Source of the DNA: Oscillatoriales cyanobacterium
GTDB lineage: Bacteria; Cyanobacteriota; Cyanobacteriia; Cyanobacteriales; Microcoleaceae
DNA length: 64,000 nt
Assembly (NCBI GenBank): GCA_004292955.1
Contig: RDXX01000020.1
Span: 1-64,000 of the forward strand
Direction: 5' to 3'
A program made the position numbers and the translations under genes. The notes under the pieces were generated by a model, which made no database searches, was not told where the DNA came from, and worked only from the letters and a program-made list of their open reading frames with translations. Shown piece after piece: positions 35,709 to 44,029 of this stretch (position 1 is its first letter; each line of letters begins with the position of its first letter).

Positions 35709-38700
35709 TTAGTCGCCCGGATTTAAGTAAGGCCCAATTAGTTTAATTATCGCGTCATCGTCATAGCGATCGACTAACTGCCAAATTTTCCGAGCAAATA
35801 GGGTATAGGTCGGATTTAACTCTTGCAGGCGCTGTGCTTCGTACTTAATCTGCTCGAAATTACCGATTTGAGCGGCTTCGTACAAATAAAGTAACTCTTC
35901 GCGGGGAGGCATTTCTACGTCTTCTGAGCCGATCGCCAATTCAGAGAAAGTACGCGCGATGGAGTTATCCCGTAGGGAATCGCCCGAAGCCTCAAAAATC
36001 CAAATCAGTCCCAGATAATTCTGTATTTTTGCCAAAAAATCATCAATTATAAAAAATTTACTGATAAAATCAGTGTAGCCTATTTCCTCTTGCTTTTCCA
36101 ACTCCAACTCGAACAGCCCGCTAGTAGCAATCAAGATTGGCGTCTCCCGAAACATTGGCAAACAACGCAATTGAGCGCAGAGTTCAAAACCGCTGATTCC
36201 AGGCATCAACAAGTCAGCAATAATTAAATCCGGTTCCTGGGAAATCGCTATTGCTAAACCTCTTTCACCAGAATCAGCCTCAATTAACTCAAAACCCAGC
36301 GGTGCTAAAATATCCACCATCAAAGAGCGATTTTCTGGGCTATCGTCAACAACTAATATTCTACGCCGTTGACCTTCATAACCTGTAATTACGGGTTGCT
36401 GTGGTGGTGGCAAAACTGGTAGGAGCACATCTGCGAGGGACAATTCAATCTCAAACCAAAACGTACTCCCAACACCCCAACAACTTTCGACTTTGAGTTC
36501 CCCTCCCATCAGCGAAACTAAGGTTTGGGCAATGTTTAATCCCAAACCCGTCCCTTCTGTTTTCTGCCCGATTTCGTTCACTTGTTCAAAAGGTAGAAAT
36601 ATTCGTTCTATTGCATCGCTAGTAATTCCGATGCCTGTATCTTTAACTTGAAAGTGGATTTTGGTAATTGGGAAGGCGGGACTTGCATTAAATAAAAAAT
36701 CTGATTCCTTGCCCCCGCTCAATATTCCTGCAACAGGTTGACTGTTCTCAATTACCTCTACCTTAAAAAGTATGCTACCTTCATCAGTAAATTTAATCGC
36801 GTTACTTAATAAATTCAGGAGAATTTGACGCAACCGCTTTTCATCGACAGATACAAAATCCGGAATTTTACCTGCTATTTGGGTGACAAAGACCAGGTTC
36901 TTTTCTTCGGCTTTGAACCGAAAAATTTCTAATATGTCATTGAGAAAATCCGACAAACAAACATCGTTAACAGTTAACTCCATCTTTTCAGCTTCAATTT
37001 TAGCCAAATCTAAAATATCATTAATTAAAGTCAGCAACTGAGAACCGCACTGCTGGATCGTGCGAATTTGCTCTTTGTCGCGGGGAGAAAAATCTGGCTG
37101 TCGGGAAAGTATTTGAGTGTAGCCGAGAATGGCATTGAGGGGAGTACGCAATTCGTGGCTCATATTGGCAAGAAAGGCACTTTTAGCAAGGGATGCGACT
37201 TCGGCGGCTTCTTTTGCTCTTTGGAGTTCGGCAATGCGATCGCTCACCTTTTGTTCTAAAGTGCGATTGTAGTCTGCCTGCAACTTTTCGGCTTTTTTGC
37301 GATCGGTGATGTCTTGAGAAGCTGCGATCGCGCCGATAATGTTGCCAGCTTCATCAAACAGCGGCGTACTAAAAACTTCTAAAGGAATAGTGCGATCGGG
37401 CAAACGAATTTCTATGTCTTCCACTCTCACGGTTTCTCCTTTGAGCGATCGAGCGACTGGATTTTTTTCAATTGAATATAATTCATCTGTTCCTGCATCG
37501 TAAAGTCTAAAAACTTTTGCTATTTGCTCAATTGTAGACTCCGGTATAGTTTGGATATTTACTAACTGTCGCGCTATCTGATTTATGTAAATCAGTTGTC
37601 CAGTAATATCATGAACTGATACTCCCACCGGCATAGCTTCGAGGATTTGTTTCATGCGGCTTTCACTGTCGGTTAAGGCAGCATTTAAAGATTGGAGCGA
37701 TTTGAAAGCATATTGCAGTTTGTCTGCCATATAATTGAAGGAATTTGCCAATTGCCCGACTTCATCAGCGCGATCGATCTCGACATTTGTATTCCCTTCA
37801 TTGTTAGCTAGAGCTTTGGCGGCAGTATTTAAGCATAAAAGTGGCTCTGTTATCCATTTGGCTGTGAAAATGCCGACAACAATTGCTCCCGTTAAGGCAG
37901 TCGCACATAGTATAATTGTGGTGAGATTGTTGGCGTCAATTTCTGCCATAAAATCAGATTCTGGGATGACGATCGCAATCAACCAATCTAAACCAAAATT
38001 ATCCTTGTAAGGTACTACTTTGAGTAATTGGCATTGGCCGTCAATTTCAAATTCAAGGTGTTGAACATCATTAATTTGGGAAAAATCGCCAAAGTGATTC
38101 GTTAAAAATAGACCCGTGGCGCGGATTGTAGCATTTGGGCTTGCCGTTAATTTTAATCGATTAAACTGCTGGTTGCTCAAAATATAGGGATTGTCGGGCC
38201 CGGAATTGGCTACTAACAACCCGCTGCGTTCGATAATAAAAATTTTTGCCGACTTGCTAGTTTTTATGCTATCGAGAAAGTTGGCAATCTTTCTAATGTT
38301 GAGGTTTACCGAAAATACTCCTAGCAGTTCCTTTGTAGTCTCATCATAAATCGGTCGATTGCCGTTAATTACTAAATCTGTATTGTTACCGACTTGAAAA
38401 ATATTACTCCAGGTGGATTTCCCGGCAGCTTTAGCAGCTTGGTACCAAGGCCTATTTGTGGCATCAGGTTGTCGAAAAGTTTTGTATAGTTTGGTTCTAT
38501 TACCTAGCAAGTCTGGAACATACATATTGATGATGCCCCGATCGAACTCATCCGATCGCATAATCAGATTCTGTCCGATAGTGCGATCGCTTCCCACGAA
38601 GTCTCCCCGTTTGCTACCAAAAATAATGGTTGTCGGCGAATCGAACTGTTTGAGTTGAAACGAAAGGTAGCGTTCGAGTTGCCGCAAATCTTGTAAATTG

Positions 38701-38972
38701 ATTGTTTTTTGGCGCACCGCATCGGCGTTAATGCGGTTGATCGAATGAGGCGCAGACAGATATGTATCGAGGTAGTGTATGACGCGATCGCCAATTTGTG
38801 CTGCTAGCCGATCTGCTAGGTTGTTAACCGCCTTTTGCCCGTTTGTATAGGAAAGATACCCCACCAACCCCGCAGTCCCGACAATTTGCAGCACAAACGG
38901 TACAATCAGCACTGTTCGTAGCGGGATTTTTTTGAGATGGGTAGTTAGGCGATAGACTGTTTTAATCGACAT
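35709..38972 (-). CDS. Membrane hybrid histidine kinase: Cache-HAMP-PAS-HisKA-HATPase-REC
   Basis: A 1087-residue sensor. Seen from MSIKTVYRL: membrane helix (about 20-40), a large extracytoplasmic dCache-like domain (about 60-335), a second helix (about 345-365), HAMP (AKWITEPLLCLNTAAKAL), PAS (about 430-560), HisKA with [15 protein letters not shown], HATPase (GTGLGLNIA), receiver with Asp in LIIADLLMPGISG, and a helical C-terminal extension of about 150 residues. The frame stays open 43 codons upstream, but that part matches the 5' end of the DUF433 antitoxin gene at 41065-41448 and has lost its ATG, so I start after it. Confidence 0.92.
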   Translation of the reverse strand: MSIKTVYRLTTHLKKIPLRTVLIVPFVLQIVGTAGLVGYLSYTNGQKAVNNLADRLAAQIGDRVIHYLDTYLSAPHSINRINADAVRQKTINLQDLRQLERYLSFQLKQFDSPTTIIFGSKRGDFVGSDRTIGQNLIMRSDEFDRGIINMYVPDLLGNRTKLYKTFRQPDATNRPWYQAAKAAGKSTWSNIFQVGNNTDLVINGNRPIYDETTKELLGVFSVNLNIRKIANFLDSIKTSKSAKIFIIERSGLLVANSGPDNPYILSNQQFNRLKLTASPNATIRATGLFLTNHFGDFSQINDVQHLEFEIDGQCQLLKVVPYKDNFGLDWLIAIVIPESDFMAEIDANNLTTIILCATALTGAIVVGIFTAKWITEPLLCLNTAAKALANNEGNTNVEIDRADEVGQLANSFNYMADKLQYAFKSLQSLNAALTDSESRMKQILEAMPVGVSVHDITGQLIYINQIARQLVNIQTIPESTIEQIAKVFRLYDAGTDELYSIEKNPVARSLKGETVRVEDIEIRLPDRTIPLEVFSTPLFDEAGNIIGAIAASQDITDRKKAEKLQADYNRTLEQKVSDRIAELQRAKEAAEVASLAKSAFLANMSHELRTPLNAILGYTQILSRQPDFSPRDKEQIRTIQQCGSQLLTLINDILDLAKIEAEKMELTVNDVCLSDFLNDILEIFRFKAEEKNLVFVTQIAGKIPDFVSVDEKRLRQILLNLLSNAIKFTDEGSILFKVEVIENSQPVAGILSGGKESDFLFNASPAFPITKIHFQVKDTGIGITSDAIERIFLPFEQVNEIGQKTEGTGLGLNIAQTLVSLMGGELKVESCWGVGSTFWFEIELSLADVLLPVLPPPQQPVITGYEGQRRRILVVDDSPENRSLMVDILAPLGFELIEADSGERGLAIAISQEPDLIIADLLMPGISGFELCAQLRCLPMFRETPILIATSGLFELELEKQEEIGYTDFISKFFIIDDFLAKIQNYLGLIWIFEASGDSLRDNSIARTFSELAIGSEDVEMPPREELLYLYEAAQIGNFEQIKYEAQRLQELNPTYTLFARKIWQLVDRYDDDAIIKLIGPYLNPGD

Positions 38973-38984
38973 GATAAAACCGTG

Positions 38985-39141
38985 CTTATCAAAGTGGGGA
39001 AATTGAACGATCGCACTTAGTAACGCAAGGATCTCGCTGACTGAGAGTTGGCAGGCTTTTTCTTTAAGCTCTTGCAGAAATATAAAAAAGCACTCCAACA
39101 ATGGTTGGTATGTGAATTATAGTACATTGGAAGGCGTGGGC
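38985..39141 (-). pseudogene. 5' relic of a DUF433 antitoxin gene with its promoter
   Basis: The stretch encodes LQELKEKACQLSV and LALLSAIVQ, nearly identical to the start of the DUF433 protein at 41448, and upstream repeats GGTTGGTAT.TGAATTATAG, the promoter of that gene. The original ATG is changed to ATT-like sequence. It is fused in frame before the kinase, whose expression may now use the captured promoter. Confidence 0.7.
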
Positions 39142-39258
39142 GATCGAATCAAGAGAAATCCGACAGCGACAACTTCCGCAAAGGAGGACAAAAATAAGCT
39201 AGGAAATTAAGGTGCGATCGAGTAATGGTAATATTTTTTACCTGGTCGCCACCGACGG

Positions 39259-39967
39259 CTAGATTCTGTATTTATTCTTGTCAATATAATCATCAATATT
39301 ATTCAGCATATGAGTTAGATATTTAACCAATTTATCTTTGTCATCAACTAACTTGCTCCAAAGTATTTGACTCGAAGCATCACAAAACGAAACATTTCCA
39401 TGTGCCAAATCGCATCGTATCTTAACCACAAAATTTAGAATGTCATCTATTTCTCTACTCGCAACTCCTAAATTTCCAAAGAAGCCATACATATCTATGA
39501 GTTCTTTGATAGTTTTAGCATCCAAATTTCCCGATATGGGAATATTAGATGGATCTAACGAAACCATCTCATCATCTAAAACCGATCTAATTAATTCCTG
39601 AAAATTGTCCGCGACACTATCCTTTTTGATAGATGAATCTCTGAAACTTTTACTTTTATCGTTCAGCAACCACACACAATCTCTTGATTTTTGGACTTAA
39701 ATCTTTATAAGTTAATTGCTCGACTAAAATAACATCATGAATGGCAGTTATACCATTTCTAATAGAGGATTCGACGAGATTGTATAATAGCAAATAACAA
39801 TGAGACTGCAAGATTTTTTTAATATCGCTATCAACAATATATTCACCTGATGGGAAGATGATTGATTTAGCAGACAATGCACCAAGTTGTTCAATCTTAT
39901 CTACTAATTCAAAATATTTCTGGATTTCTGCCACTCGCCTGTTAAAGTCTCTGATAAACTCTTTCAT
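39259..39967 (-). pseudogene. MAE_28990-type HEPN nuclease, split by a frameshift
   Basis: Two overlapping frames (39967-39656 and 39675-39259) together make one protein of about 230 residues of the HEPN family often paired with DUF262 proteins. The first part has FNRRVAEIQKYFELVDKIE and YNLVESSIRNGI; the second has the HEPN catalytic motif Rx4H in KIRCDLAHGNVSF. The frame changes by +1 at TTGTGTGTGG (about 39668-39680); removing TGTG restores KIKRLWLLND. The nuclease is therefore off, or switched by slippage in the TG tract. The truncated DUF262 gene lies 60 bases upstream. Confidence 0.75.
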
Positions 39968-40027
39968 AGGCTGCGACTTAAAAGTTTATGCTTAGCATAG
40001 TCAATTCTTTGTTTCATATTCTCAGGC

Positions 40028-40585
40028 TTATGAGTTTGGTAGCAGACTGTTAGAATTAGGAGTTAGATCGAGATTACTGGTGTTGATGCGATAGAAAATA
40101 TCATTTCTTACTTTCTCATCAGCTTTGTCTGATAGAACTATCATTCTGAGCGAAGTATTTTTAAACTTTCTTTGGCGTGAAGGTGCGAGATCGTTAAAAT
40201 AGGAACCATTTAGAGAATCTAATGTTTCGAGGTTGCTCAGTTGCAACTGATTTGTTAGGAAAGCTGCCAGAGTCATCACCCTCTGAGCTCCATCCACAAT
40301 TTCTAGTCTTCCAGTTTCATAGATTTCTACGACAATCATGGCGGCAATAGGCACACCAAGAATAATGGATTCAATGAATCGAGATTGATGATTAATATCC
40401 CATCTCAATTTTTTTTGAAATTCAGGGAGATAAATCTCACCGAACCCGGCATCATCTTGTTCCAGGTATTTATCGACTATGAATTCGATGGCATATTCTG
40501 TGGTATAGTAGTCGATCTTTTGCTTTATTTCGTCAATCTGCTCTTCGGCGATATTGATGATGTCTTGCCTAAGTGCTTGAGACAT
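40028..40585 (-). pseudogene. DUF262 (ParB-like fold) protein, 3'-truncated
   Basis: The 185-residue frame is the N-terminal half of a DUF262 protein, the family of GmrSD-type and other NTP-dependent nucleases. Seen: LPEFQKKLRWD (family QR/QW box), LGVPIAAMIVVE, and the diagnostic VDGAQRVMTLAAF. It breaks off just after YRINTSN with a Ser/Asn/Leu tail (NSNSLLPNS), where family members continue for 150 or more residues. It forms a pair with the downstream HEPN gene. A promoter-like region shared with the DUF433 gene precedes it. Confidence 0.75.
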
Positions 40586-40619
40586 AAGAACGAACCTGCG
40601 TTTATAATAACAAGGACAT

Positions 40620-40682
40620 ACAAAGATACTTCAACCTTGGTTGGTATCTGTATTATAATACATTGGCAGGCATGGGCGATCG
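40620..40682 (-). promoter_or_regulatory. Duplicated promoter region, copy 2
   Basis: The segment TTGGTTGGTATCTGTATTAT plus ATACATTGG matches the regions before the DUF433 gene (41464-41490) and the kinase relic (39105-39141). On the minus strand it offers a TATAAT-like -10 box. Confidence 0.6.
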
Positions 40683-40727
40683 GGGTTTTGATTAAGCTTT
40701 CTTAATTTACAATAAATTTATTGTAAA

Positions 40728-41087
40728 TTAATAACTCCATTGATTGAGAACAACAAACTGATTATTGAGGTCATATTCTGCTATCTCTAAATTATCAATT
40801 GCCTTTACTATCGCCTGATAACTCATATTTTTAGAAGCCTCAGAATCTTGATAAACTGCCAAAATCCCTGAATGTTCTGGGTTCGCTTGATGCAATTGTT
40901 GAAAGTCATCACAATTGCGTGTCAGCAGGACTCTCTCATTTTCTCTGGCAGCCTCTAGCACGACTGAATCTGGATGATTCATTAAATCTAATGTATTGAC
41001 TGTAGCTACATCGTGACCGGCTGCCTGAAGAAGATTAACTAAATACTTTGCTTGAGAATCTTCGTCAAGCAGCATTCGTAGGCTCAA
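40728..41087 (-). CDS. DUF5615 PIN-like toxin
   Basis: A 119-residue protein with a PIN-like nuclease fold of the Mut7-C/DUF5615 family, the usual partner of DUF433. Seen: LLDEDSQAKYLVNLLQAAGHDV with the first acidic cluster, EAARENERVLLTRNCDDFQQL with the second (TxNxxDF), and SGILAVYQDSE. All four family blocks are present, so the toxin is probably intact. Its start overlaps the end of the DUF433 gene by 23 bases, the expected antitoxin-first order. RNA cleavage is the inferred activity. Confidence 0.85.
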   Translation of the reverse strand: MSLRMLLDEDSQAKYLVNLLQAAGHDVATVNTLDLMNHPDSVVLEAARENERVLLTRNCDDFQQLHQANPEHSGILAVYQDSEASKNMSYQAIVKAIDNLEIAEYDLNNQFVVLNQWSY

Positions 41088-41448
41088 GTTGGACTCCTTT
41101 TACTTGCAATCGATAGCGTTCCTCGTCTGCTTCTAATTTTAGAAGTTCCTGATGATTCTCACAGTAATCAATCACCTCATAGATAGCACAAAGTGGTAAA
41201 TCCCAATTTTCGGCTGCTTGTTCCGATGACATCTCATTAGCAGTCATGTCTCGCCAAATAGTCGATGCCAGTAATTTATGTCCTTTAATATAAAGTTGTT
41301 TGCGCCAAGGATGAGGACGTGCAATTAAATATTGCCAATTCTCGATTTCTGGTGTAGTTTGGAGTGATTGAACGATCGCACTTAGCAGGGCAAGGCGATC
41401 GCTGACTGAGAGTTGACAGGCTTTTTCTTTAAGCTGTTGCAAGGACAT
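41065..41448 (-). CDS. DUF433 antitoxin
   Basis: A 127-residue DUF433 protein, the VapB-like antitoxin that pairs with DUF5615. Seen: N-terminal helical LKEKACQLSVSDRLALLSAIVQ (about 4-25), then ARPHPWRKQLYIKGHKLLASTIW and EQAAENWDLPLCAIYEVIDYCENH, the winged-helix/HTH part of the family. I chose ATG 41448 because GGAG lies seven bases before it; the TTG 15 bases earlier is not a start. A TATAAT -10 box is at 41478-41483. Antitoxins of this kind usually repress their own operon. Confidence 0.85.
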   Translation of the reverse strand: MSLQQLKEKACQLSVSDRLALLSAIVQSLQTTPEIENWQYLIARPHPWRKQLYIKGHKLLASTIWRDMTANEMSSEQAAENWDLPLCAIYEVIDYCENHQELLKLEADEERYRLQVKGVQLEPTNAA

Positions 41449-41463
41449 ATAAAACTCCAACAA

Positions 41464-41490
41464 AGGTTGGTATCTGAATTATAGTACAAA
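41464..41490 (-). promoter_or_regulatory. Promoter of the DUF433-DUF5615 operon
   Basis: On the minus strand TACTATAATTCAGATACC gives a consensus TATAAT box about 30 bases before the DUF433 ATG. The segment is repeated before the DUF262 gene and before the kinase relic. Confidence 0.6.
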
Positions 41491-41507
41491 TGTCATTTTA
41501 ATGACAA

Positions 41508-41843
41508 CTACTCGTAGCGTACCTTTTTAGATTTAATCACCTTACTTACATCATCGTGCCTTTGCCTCTCAATAATATCTTTGAGATGAATTTGCCCATT
41601 AATGTATTGAACGTGGATACGCCAACCTGAAACTTTATCGATATCAGCACGATAAATTGCCTGCTTCACACCCTTTACTTTGTGCAGTCTCGTTTTTGGA
41701 AAATTTCTGGTTCTGTGACACTCATTGTCTTCAAGTTCTGCCAAAGCTTCCAGAAAACAAATCTTTAGCTCGTTATCTGGCAAAATCTTCATGGCTTCGT
41801 GAATAATGCCATATTCATCGCAGAGCGTAATAGTCTGTGCCAT
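41508..41843 (-). CDS. RelE/ParE-like toxin-family protein A
   Basis: A 111-residue basic protein. The C-terminal half resembles the RelE/ParE fold: LHKVKGVKQAIYRADI, GWRIHVQYINGQIHLKDII, followed by a basic helix (ERQRHDDVSKVI). The N-terminal half (ITLCDEYGIIHEAMKILPDNELK) is helical and may bind a partner. No classic RelE catalytic set can be claimed by eye. It starts nine bases after the stop of the next RelE-like gene, so the two form one operon. Distant similarity, moderate confidence. Confidence 0.6.
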   Translation of the reverse strand: MAQTITLCDEYGIIHEAMKILPDNELKICFLEALAELEDNECHRTRNFPKTRLHKVKGVKQAIYRADIDKVSGWRIHVQYINGQIHLKDIIERQRHDDVSKVIKSKKVRYE

Positions 41844-41851
41844 AAATAAGT

Positions 41852-42235
41852 TTACGAAATCTGGGCAGTTGCTAGATTGTGGTGAAGCAGATCTTGATAT
41901 AAAGACTCTGCTACATTCTGATATGCTCTTTCTAGTTCATCCTGTTTGACTGTGCGAAAAAGAGTAAAAATAACTTGCCCAAAAATTGGATCTTCGTCAA
42001 CGGCCAAAATTACTTTTAATGTTCGAGAAACTGTTAGTGTGTACAGTGAAGATTCGTAACCATTAAGATTTGTCGGTAGGGGAAGGTGGCGCAGCTTACG
42101 ATAGACATCTGCTTTGTGAGTTGGGAAAAGGCTGGCGCAATCGTTAATTTTTTGAATCGCTGCTGCTCTTTCATCTTCACTCAACTTAGTAAGATCGTTT
42201 TCAAAGCCCTTTGTTGACTCAATTAGAATATCCAT
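41852..42235 (-). CDS. RelE/ParE-like toxin-family protein B
   Basis: A 127-residue protein beginning MDILIESTKGFENDLTKL, a common opening of RelE-superfamily toxins, followed by KINDCASLFPTHKADVYRKL, a central strand pair (LYTLTVSRTLKVILAVDED) and a C-terminal helix (ELERAYQNVAESLYQDL). The order helix-helix-strands fits the fold. It is first in a two-gene operon with the preceding-listed protein; a standard antitoxin is not adjacent on this strand, though an antitoxin stump lies upstream on the other strand. Confidence 0.65.
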   Translation of the reverse strand: MDILIESTKGFENDLTKLSEDERAAAIQKINDCASLFPTHKADVYRKLRHLPLPTNLNGYESSLYTLTVSRTLKVILAVDEDPIFGQVIFTLFRTVKQDELERAYQNVAESLYQDLLHHNLATAQIS

Positions 42236-42269
42236 ATTACAAACCGTCAGTCTGATTAAGTCTATTATA

Positions 42270-42392
42270 CCGCTGTTATGGTACTATCGCCTATTCCGGT
42301 TCTTAAACGCGCTGGGTAGTGATGTGGAGATTCGGGTGATTGCAAAACCTGAATCTGATGCTCAGGCTAAGACAAGGGTGGTTGCGATTTAG
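42270..42392 (+). pseudogene. C-terminal stump of an XRE/HTH-type antitoxin
   Basis: The plus strand ends a frame with RFLNALGSDVEIRVIAKP and AQAKTRVVAI before TAG at 42390. This is the typical C-terminus of HigA-2-like (HTH_37) antitoxins. The upstream helix-turn-helix part is missing. It marks loss of another toxin-antitoxin module in this island. Confidence 0.65.
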
Positions 42393-42716
42393 GCACAATC
42401 CAGCAAAGCATCTCAGAGATGGCGATCGCACTGAGTTAGTCCGGTCGGCAGAAACCGGGTTTTTTACGAAAATACTGGATTAGAGCCTTTAACATTGATG
42501 AAAAACCCGGTTTCTTTGGTATTTATGCACTCAGGACTATTGGTTTAATGGCGATCACAGATTAATCTAGCCAAAGTTGACGTTATACGGCTTGGTGCGA
42601 TCGTCATACTCCAATTTAGCATTCTGTGCGGAATAATGTAATAGAGCGGTGTATCCAGTTTTAAGAGTAGCACATAGCCATCTAAGCAACACTTACTTTT
42701 TGGAGTACACAAGTTT
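42393..42716. other. Gap with an extended hairpin
   Basis: An inverted pair AGAAACCGGGTTTTTTA (42449-42465) and AAAAACCCGGTTTCT (42503-42517) can form a long-loop hairpin related to the psbB terminator. A 41-codon minus-strand frame at 42567-42692 has protein-like composition but no start signal or recognisable family; I do not annotate it. Confidence 0.4.
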
Positions 42717-43853
42717 ATGAATAAAATGCAATTCCTAATCCACATTAGACGTAGAGTCTATATTTTCATGAGTTCTGTAATTGGTATTCACAGATATTTT
42801 AAGCTTGGGATATTTTTGGTCTTAGTGTGTCTTGGTTGTATTCTTGTCTCTGTCCCTGCTGTTTCACAAACTCAGTTACCTAATCCTATAAAAATTGGAG
42901 TTAGGACTACTGCTTACCCAATCGGCAATAATGTACGTCCAGACAAAGCTGGTGGTTTTTGCGGCATTTTTGGTGAGCAACTCAAGCAGGAATTAGCTAG
43001 TAAAAACAAACAAATAAAAGTTCAATATATTGATGTCGAGCCTAGATATGATGGCTTAAATCAGGGTCAAGTCGATCTTGAGTGCGGTCCAAATTCATTA
43101 GCTTCCAATACTATTTCAACTACTAAAGATATTAAGTTTTCAAATCCTTTTCATCAAACAGGAGTGAAGCTTTTATTGAAAAACAAATTGGCTCAGGAAT
43201 TGATGTCAAAAGATAAGGAGCTAACGGACATTAAAATTGGTGTGGTTCGAGCAACTAATACATTCAACTTGTTGGAGAATAGAAGTGATATTGATGAATT
43301 TTATAACAGTCGGGATGAAGCTTTAAATGCTCTTGATAACGATAAAATACAGGCGTTTGCTAGTGATGCACTTATTATATGGACTCTTCTAAAAAAGGGA
43401 GTCAATCACCCCAAAAAATTACATAGAAAAGAATACGCAAATTCTGGATACACTATCTACCCAGAAATATCATCAGAAATCTCATATTTAATCAAGTCAC
43501 CAACAGAACAATATGCTATGGCAGTTAAGGATGGCACGAGATTTGCTACTCCATTACTTAATGCAATTAATAGCACCTTGACTCGAAAAGAAATAGACCA
43601 AGCAAAAGAAGAATTGAATAAATATGAAAAAGGAGAATGTGTAGGCTTTTGGTGTGATATGAAGAAAGCATTAAGTTTCTTTATGGAGAAACTTTGGGAA
43701 ATTATTTTGTTCTTTATTGCTATAATCTCCAATCTTGTTAGTAATATTTTAACAACGGATGAACAAAAAAAATATGCAAGGTTGATCGCAGGAATATCAT
43801 TTATATTGTGCATGATAATGATTGTAATTAAATTTGTAATCTGGGTAGTATAA
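42717..43853 (+). CDS. Solute-binding-protein-like domain fused to two C-terminal membrane helices
   Basis: A 378-residue protein. After an N-terminal hydrophobic signal/anchor (about 28-50, with VSQTQLPNP after it) comes a family-3 extracellular solute-binding fold: IKIGVRTTAYPIG, GFCGIFGEQL, YDGLNQGQVDLECGP, SNPFHQTGVKLLL, IKIGVVRATNTFNLL, IQAFASDALI. Then two membrane helices (about 315-335 and 352-375) with WCDMKKAL between domain and membrane. Transport SBPs do not carry such C-terminal helices; receptors do. The gene is AT-rich with almost no HIP1 sites, unlike its neighbours, which suggests transfer. A ligand-sensing membrane protein is the best guess; no permease or ATPase is adjacent. 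Confidence 0.7.
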   Translation: MNKMQFLIHIRRRVYIFMSSVIGIHRYFKLGIFLVLVCLGCILVSVPAVSQTQLPNPIKIGVRTTAYPIGNNVRPDKAGGFCGIFGEQLKQELASKNKQIKVQYIDVEPRYDGLNQGQVDLECGPNSLASNTISTTKDIKFSNPFHQTGVKLLLKNKLAQELMSKDKELTDIKIGVVRATNTFNLLENRSDIDEFYNSRDEALNALDNDKIQAFASDALIIWTLLKKGVNHPKKLHRKEYANSGYTIYPEISSEISYLIKSPTEQYAMAVKDGTRFATPLLNAINSTLTRKEIDQAKEELNKYEKGECVGFWCDMKKALSFFMEKLWEIILFFIAIISNLVSNILTTDEQKKYARLIAGISFILCMIMIVIKFVIWVV

Positions 43854-44029
43854 ATATAAATATCAAGTTGATTGACGCATATCGAAGCAGCAAAACACCT
43901 TTGAATCTATTCCGAAAATCTCACCGATCGCCCGACAATGACTTACCATCGGAACGACAGACCATACCCATGCAGCCGGACTCGATCGAACTAAGCTAAA
44001 CTAAGCTAGGTAAATGACTTGATATACTG

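Noticed and set aside
42567-42692. Minus-strand frame with protein-like end (KPYNVNFG)
   Set aside because: No start signal, family or neighbour supports it; may be a remnant but cannot be shown.
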